Assembly: GCF_031085155.1 (NCBI RefSeq)
Contig: NZ_JAVHUL010000008.1
Span: 36,898 to 100,897, forward strand
Source of the DNA: Mesonia profundi
GTDB lineage: Bacteria; Bacteroidota; Bacteroidia; Flavobacteriales; Flavobacteriaceae
Reading direction: 5' to 3'
DNA: 64,000 nt
The position numbers were made by a program, and so were the translations under genes. Under the pieces are notes generated by a model that saw only the letters and a list, made by a program, of their open reading frames with translations, did not search any database and was not told the DNA's origin. Of the stretch, positions 61,736 to 64,000 are shown in pieces (positions within the stretch are counted from its first letter, which is position 1; each line of letters opens with the position of its first letter).

Positions 61736-63508
61736 ATGCAAAATTCAAAAGCCACCTCAAAGAATACCGATAACTCACAACCAAAAGTCACCATGAAACA
61801 GGCTTTTAAGACCATTATTTGGCCTAGGCGAAATTTGGTTTTTATCGGTTTATTGTTAATTGTGCTGAGAAGCTTATCGGGTTTAATTTTACCTTGGCAA
61901 AGTAAAGTCCTTCTGGATGATGTGGTGCCCAATAAAGATTACGCACAACTCTACACCTTAATTGCAATCGTAATTGGAGCCATAACCGTACAGGCGATAA
62001 CCTCATTTTTACTGACTAGAATATTAAGCGTTCAAGCACAATATTTAATTAGTGAATTAAGGTCTCAAGTACAGAAAAAAGTACTTTCCTTACCTATTAG
62101 TTTTTTCGATAATACCAAATCTGGAGCCTTGGTTTCAAGAATTATGAGAGATGTAGAAGGCGTTAGAAACCTTATTGGCACCGGTTTAGTGCAATTGGTA
62201 GGAGGTTCATTTACAGCTGTTGTTTCCTTAATTATTCTCATCAAACTCAATGCATGGATGACACTTTTTGTATTTGTGCCTTTATCTATATTTGGCTATA
62301 TCGCCTTAAGAGCGTTTAAATATATTCGTCCTATATTTAGAACGCGTGGTAAAATTAATTCCGAAGTTACGGGAAGGTTAACAGAAACACTTTCTGGAGT
62401 TCGTGTGATTAAAGCCTTTAATGCCGAAGAACAAGAAAATGATGTTTTTGAAAAAGGAGTCGATAAACTATATCAAAATGTCAAAAAGAGTTTAACAGCA
62501 ACCGCATTAATGACCAGCTCTTCAACGTTTTTAATTGGAGTCGCAACCACAGGAATTATGGGAATGGGGGGATACTATATGATGATTGGAGAAATGACCA
62601 CGGGTGATTTTTTATTCTTCACCTTGGTGCTTGGGTTTATGATTGCGCCCATTGTGCAAATGAGTAATATTGGGAGCCAGTTAACAGAAGCATTAGCAGG
62701 TTTAGATCGAACAGAAGAACTGATGAACATGACAGCCGAAGAGGATAATCAAGATAGAACGATTCAACTGAATTCTCTAAAAGGAGATATGGAATTTAAG
62801 AACGTTTCATTTTCTTATGAAGAAGGAAAAGAAGTTTTGCATCATATTAATTTTAAAGCACCCGCTGGCTCTGTAACGGCTTTAGTAGGAAGTTCGGGTT
62901 CTGGGAAATCGACGATTGCGGGATTATCGGCTAGCTTTTTAACGCCAACATCAGGGAAAGTCACCATTGATGATCAAGATTTATCCCAAATTAAGTTAAG
63001 CAGTTATCGTCAATATTTAGGAGTGGTGTTGCAAGATGAATTTTTATTTGAAGGAAGTATTCGTGAAAACATCATGTTCCCAAGGCCAAATGCCACCGAA
63101 GCAGAGCTGCAAAATGCTATAAACGCTGCTTATGTAAACGAATTTACCGATAGGTTTGAGGAAGGTTTAGAAACTTTAATAGGAGAAAGAGGGGTGAAGC
63201 TTTCTGGCGGACAACAGCAGCGATTAGCGATTGCTCGCGCTATTTTGGCCAACCCTAAAATTATAATTTTAGACGAGGCAACGTCCAGTTTAGATACCGA
63301 AAGTGAAGCTTTAATTCAGAAGAGTTTAAACGAGTTAATAAAAGACAGAACCACCATTGTGATTGCGCACCGCTTGAGTACCATTCGCAAAGCAGATCAG
63401 ATTTTAGTTATTGAAGCTGGCCATATTGTAGAACGCGGCACTCACGACCAATTGATAGCCAACGAAGGCAGGTACTATGAATTATATACTTATCAAGCGA
63501 AAATATAA
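61736..63508 (+). CDS. ABC exporter, MsbA-like (fused permease and ATPase)
   Basis: A 590-residue half-transporter of the MsbA/LmrA type that works as a homodimer in the inner membrane. Six transmembrane helices span about 28-325 (for example LVFIGLLLIVLRSL, LIAIVIGAITVQAIT, TGLVQLVGGSFTAVVSLIILI). The C-terminal ATPase has Walker A GSSGSGKST, signature LSGGQQQRLAIARAIL, Walker B IIILDEATSSLD and the H-loop VIAHRLST. The substrate could be lipid A, another lipid or a drug; sequence does not tell. It is a single gene with its own promoter box. Confidence 0.93.
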   Translation: MQNSKATSKNTDNSQPKVTMKQAFKTIIWPRRNLVFIGLLLIVLRSLSGLILPWQSKVLLDDVVPNKDYAQLYTLIAIVIGAITVQAITSFLLTRILSVQAQYLISELRSQVQKKVLSLPISFFDNTKSGALVSRIMRDVEGVRNLIGTGLVQLVGGSFTAVVSLIILIKLNAWMTLFVFVPLSIFGYIALRAFKYIRPIFRTRGKINSEVTGRLTETLSGVRVIKAFNAEEQENDVFEKGVDKLYQNVKKSLTATALMTSSSTFLIGVATTGIMGMGGYYMMIGEMTTGDFLFFTLVLGFMIAPIVQMSNIGSQLTEALAGLDRTEELMNMTAEEDNQDRTIQLNSLKGDMEFKNVSFSYEEGKEVLHHINFKAPAGSVTALVGSSGSGKSTIAGLSASFLTPTSGKVTIDDQDLSQIKLSSYRQYLGVVLQDEFLFEGSIRENIMFPRPNATEAELQNAINAAYVNEFTDRFEEGLETLIGERGVKLSGGQQQRLAIARAILANPKIIILDEATSSLDTESEALIQKSLNELIKDRTTIVIAHRLSTIRKADQILVIEAGHIVERGTHDQLIANEGRYYELYTYQAKI

Positions 63509-63567
63509 TATAAGGGATTAATACACAATATACGTATGAAAGAAATCTGGTATACTTGAAACGGAAC

Positions 63568-63705
63568 TTATATCAATTTGAAGACTGGGCCCAGCAAAAC
63601 ATAAATAATAATAAAGAGGATAATGGTACCAATACAACCGCACCTACCGCCACCTAGTTTTTTTGCTCCCCACCCCGCAAGAAGTGCTCTAAATATTTTT
63701 TTCAT
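63568..63705 (-). CDS. Small membrane peptide, 45 residues
   Basis: A short frame from an ATG at 63703-63705 to TAA at 63568. The peptide has a basic start (MKKIFRALLAGWGAKKLG), a Gly/Cys-rich middle (GGRCGCIG) and one hydrophobic helix (TIILFIIIYVLLG), ending PVFKLI. This layout, especially GWGAKKLGGG followed by a membrane helix, resembles small hypothetical proteins I know from other flavobacteria. Function is unknown. It is convergent with the MsbA-like gene, with 59 bp between stops. No clear promoter or ribosome site is visible, so it could be spurious. Confidence 0.5.
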   Translation of the reverse strand: MKKIFRALLAGWGAKKLGGGRCGCIGTIILFIIIYVLLGPVFKLI

Positions 63706-63923
63706 TTTTTAAAATTTTAGCCTTAAATATAGTATTAAATCGGATTATGTTGGTATGGATTAACAAAAAATCATAGCTATGGAGATTGTATAGGACCAGT
63801 AGCGAACAATCCTTCAGGTAATTTTTCGTTAAGTTTAAGCTTTTTTTCTTTCTGATTTTCTTTATAAAACGTCTAAAACAAGCTATTACAATTGTAAAAT
63901 TAGGATAGATAGGGTGATACTTA
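63706..63923. other. Intergenic stretch before the insertion sequence
   Basis: No feature could be supported. A 31-codon open stretch on the minus strand (63777-63872) ends LPEGLFATGPIQSP before a stop but has no start codon; it may be a decayed gene end or chance. Confidence 0.4.
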
Positions 63924-63969
63924 TGTAAGCTTCCCCAAAATTAGGACAAATAGAAGTTATAATTAATTT

Positions 63970-63977
63970 TAAATTTG
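63970..63977 (+). promoter_or_regulatory. TAnnTTTG promoter element inside the insertion sequence
   Basis: TAAATTTG, 6 bases before the ATG at 63984. Confidence 0.4.
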
Positions 63978-63983
63978 TCAACT

Positions 63984-64000
63984 ATGAAACAAAGTAAATT
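63984..64000 (+). CDS. IS3-family transposase OrfA, first codons only
   Basis: Only MKQSKF can be read before the window ends. IS3-family OrfA proteins commonly begin M(K/R)(K/Q)SKFT or SRFT followed by EEQI, so the match is suggestive but very short. Its position 60 bp inside the terminal repeat is as expected. Confidence 0.5.

Larger units (their letters stand above)
63924..64000 (+). mobile_element. Left end of an IS3-family insertion sequence (cut by window)
   Basis: The end begins TGTAAGCTTCCCCAAAATTA and continues GGACA, which fits IS3-family terminal repeats (5' TG, then CCCCAAAA and a TT-GACA-like block). A promoter box and a start codon follow within 60 bp. The rest of the element and the right end lie outside the window, so family and activity cannot be confirmed. 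Confidence 0.6.

Noticed and set aside
63777..63872. 31-codon minus-strand open stretch ending LPEGLFATGPIQSP
   Set aside because: It has no start codon after the preceding stop and is too short to judge; kept only as a possible gene remnant.

Overview
The window is a chromosomal segment of a Flavobacteriaceae bacterium (Bacteroidota). This rests on five proteins with type IX secretion (T9SS) sorting domains (two type A, three type B), lipoproteins with an acidic stretch after the lipobox Cys, promoters of the TAnnTTTG type lying very close to start codons, weak Shine-Dalgarno sites, low GC, and flavobacterial families such as DUF5606 and the bacillithiol enzyme BshC. The genus cannot be fixed from the sequence. 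No rRNA, tRNA, CRISPR array, prophage or complete transposon was seen.

Layout. 1-6.4 kb: the 3' part of bshC, a PLP decarboxylase, guaA, a LysM plus periplasmic-binding-fold protein and an OsmC protein. 6.4-6.7 kb: two direct copies of a 100-bp repeat. 6.7-11.2 kb (minus): nitronate-monooxygenase-like flavoprotein, T9SS subtilase, mnmA and a MORN-type protein. 11.2-25 kb: FAS1 lipoprotein, yidC, pyrG, a carotenoid/retinol-type FAD oxidoreductase, sucC, small DUF proteins, an hsp20 with a probable sigma-54 promoter, then uvrB with a guanidinium-exporter-like SMR gene. 25-33 kb (minus): three consecutive large secreted T9SS type B proteins that share an iterated module. 33-40 kb: an ABC-2 exporter, a conserved protein of unknown function with kinase-like motifs, a DJ-1/PfpI lipoprotein, a nucleoid-associated protein, a pRiA4b ORF-3-like protein and heme A synthase. 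40-49.6 kb: a cell-envelope glycan block (five glycosyltransferase genes, one a two-domain fusion, and a WaaP/Kdo-kinase-like gene), with cca and tsaC at the 3' end of one operon and dapD at the head of the other. 49.6-53.3 kb (plus): ruvX, def, DUF5606, mazG and an SRPBCC protein. 53.3-61.6 kb: T9SS M1 peptidase, TauE/SafE permease, M23 lipoprotein, catalase, a lipoprotein, and a divergent lysR/lysE pair. 61.7-64 kb: an MsbA-like ABC exporter, a 45-residue membrane peptide and the left end of an IS3-family element cut by the window edge.

How the genes work together: most are housekeeping (GMP and CTP synthesis, TCA cycle, tRNA modification and maturation, protein insertion, deformylation, DNA repair). 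The accessory character lies in surface biology, namely secreted T9SS proteins and lipopolysaccharide-type glycan assembly. Several dispersed intergenic repeat families and a GC-rich palindrome, found inside two genes and in related form elsewhere, punctuate the segment. I see no defence island or obviously new multi-gene system. The best leads are the kinase-like unknown at 35.0 kb, the tandem T9SS modules, the hsp20 control region, the two-domain transferase fusion and the palindrome.
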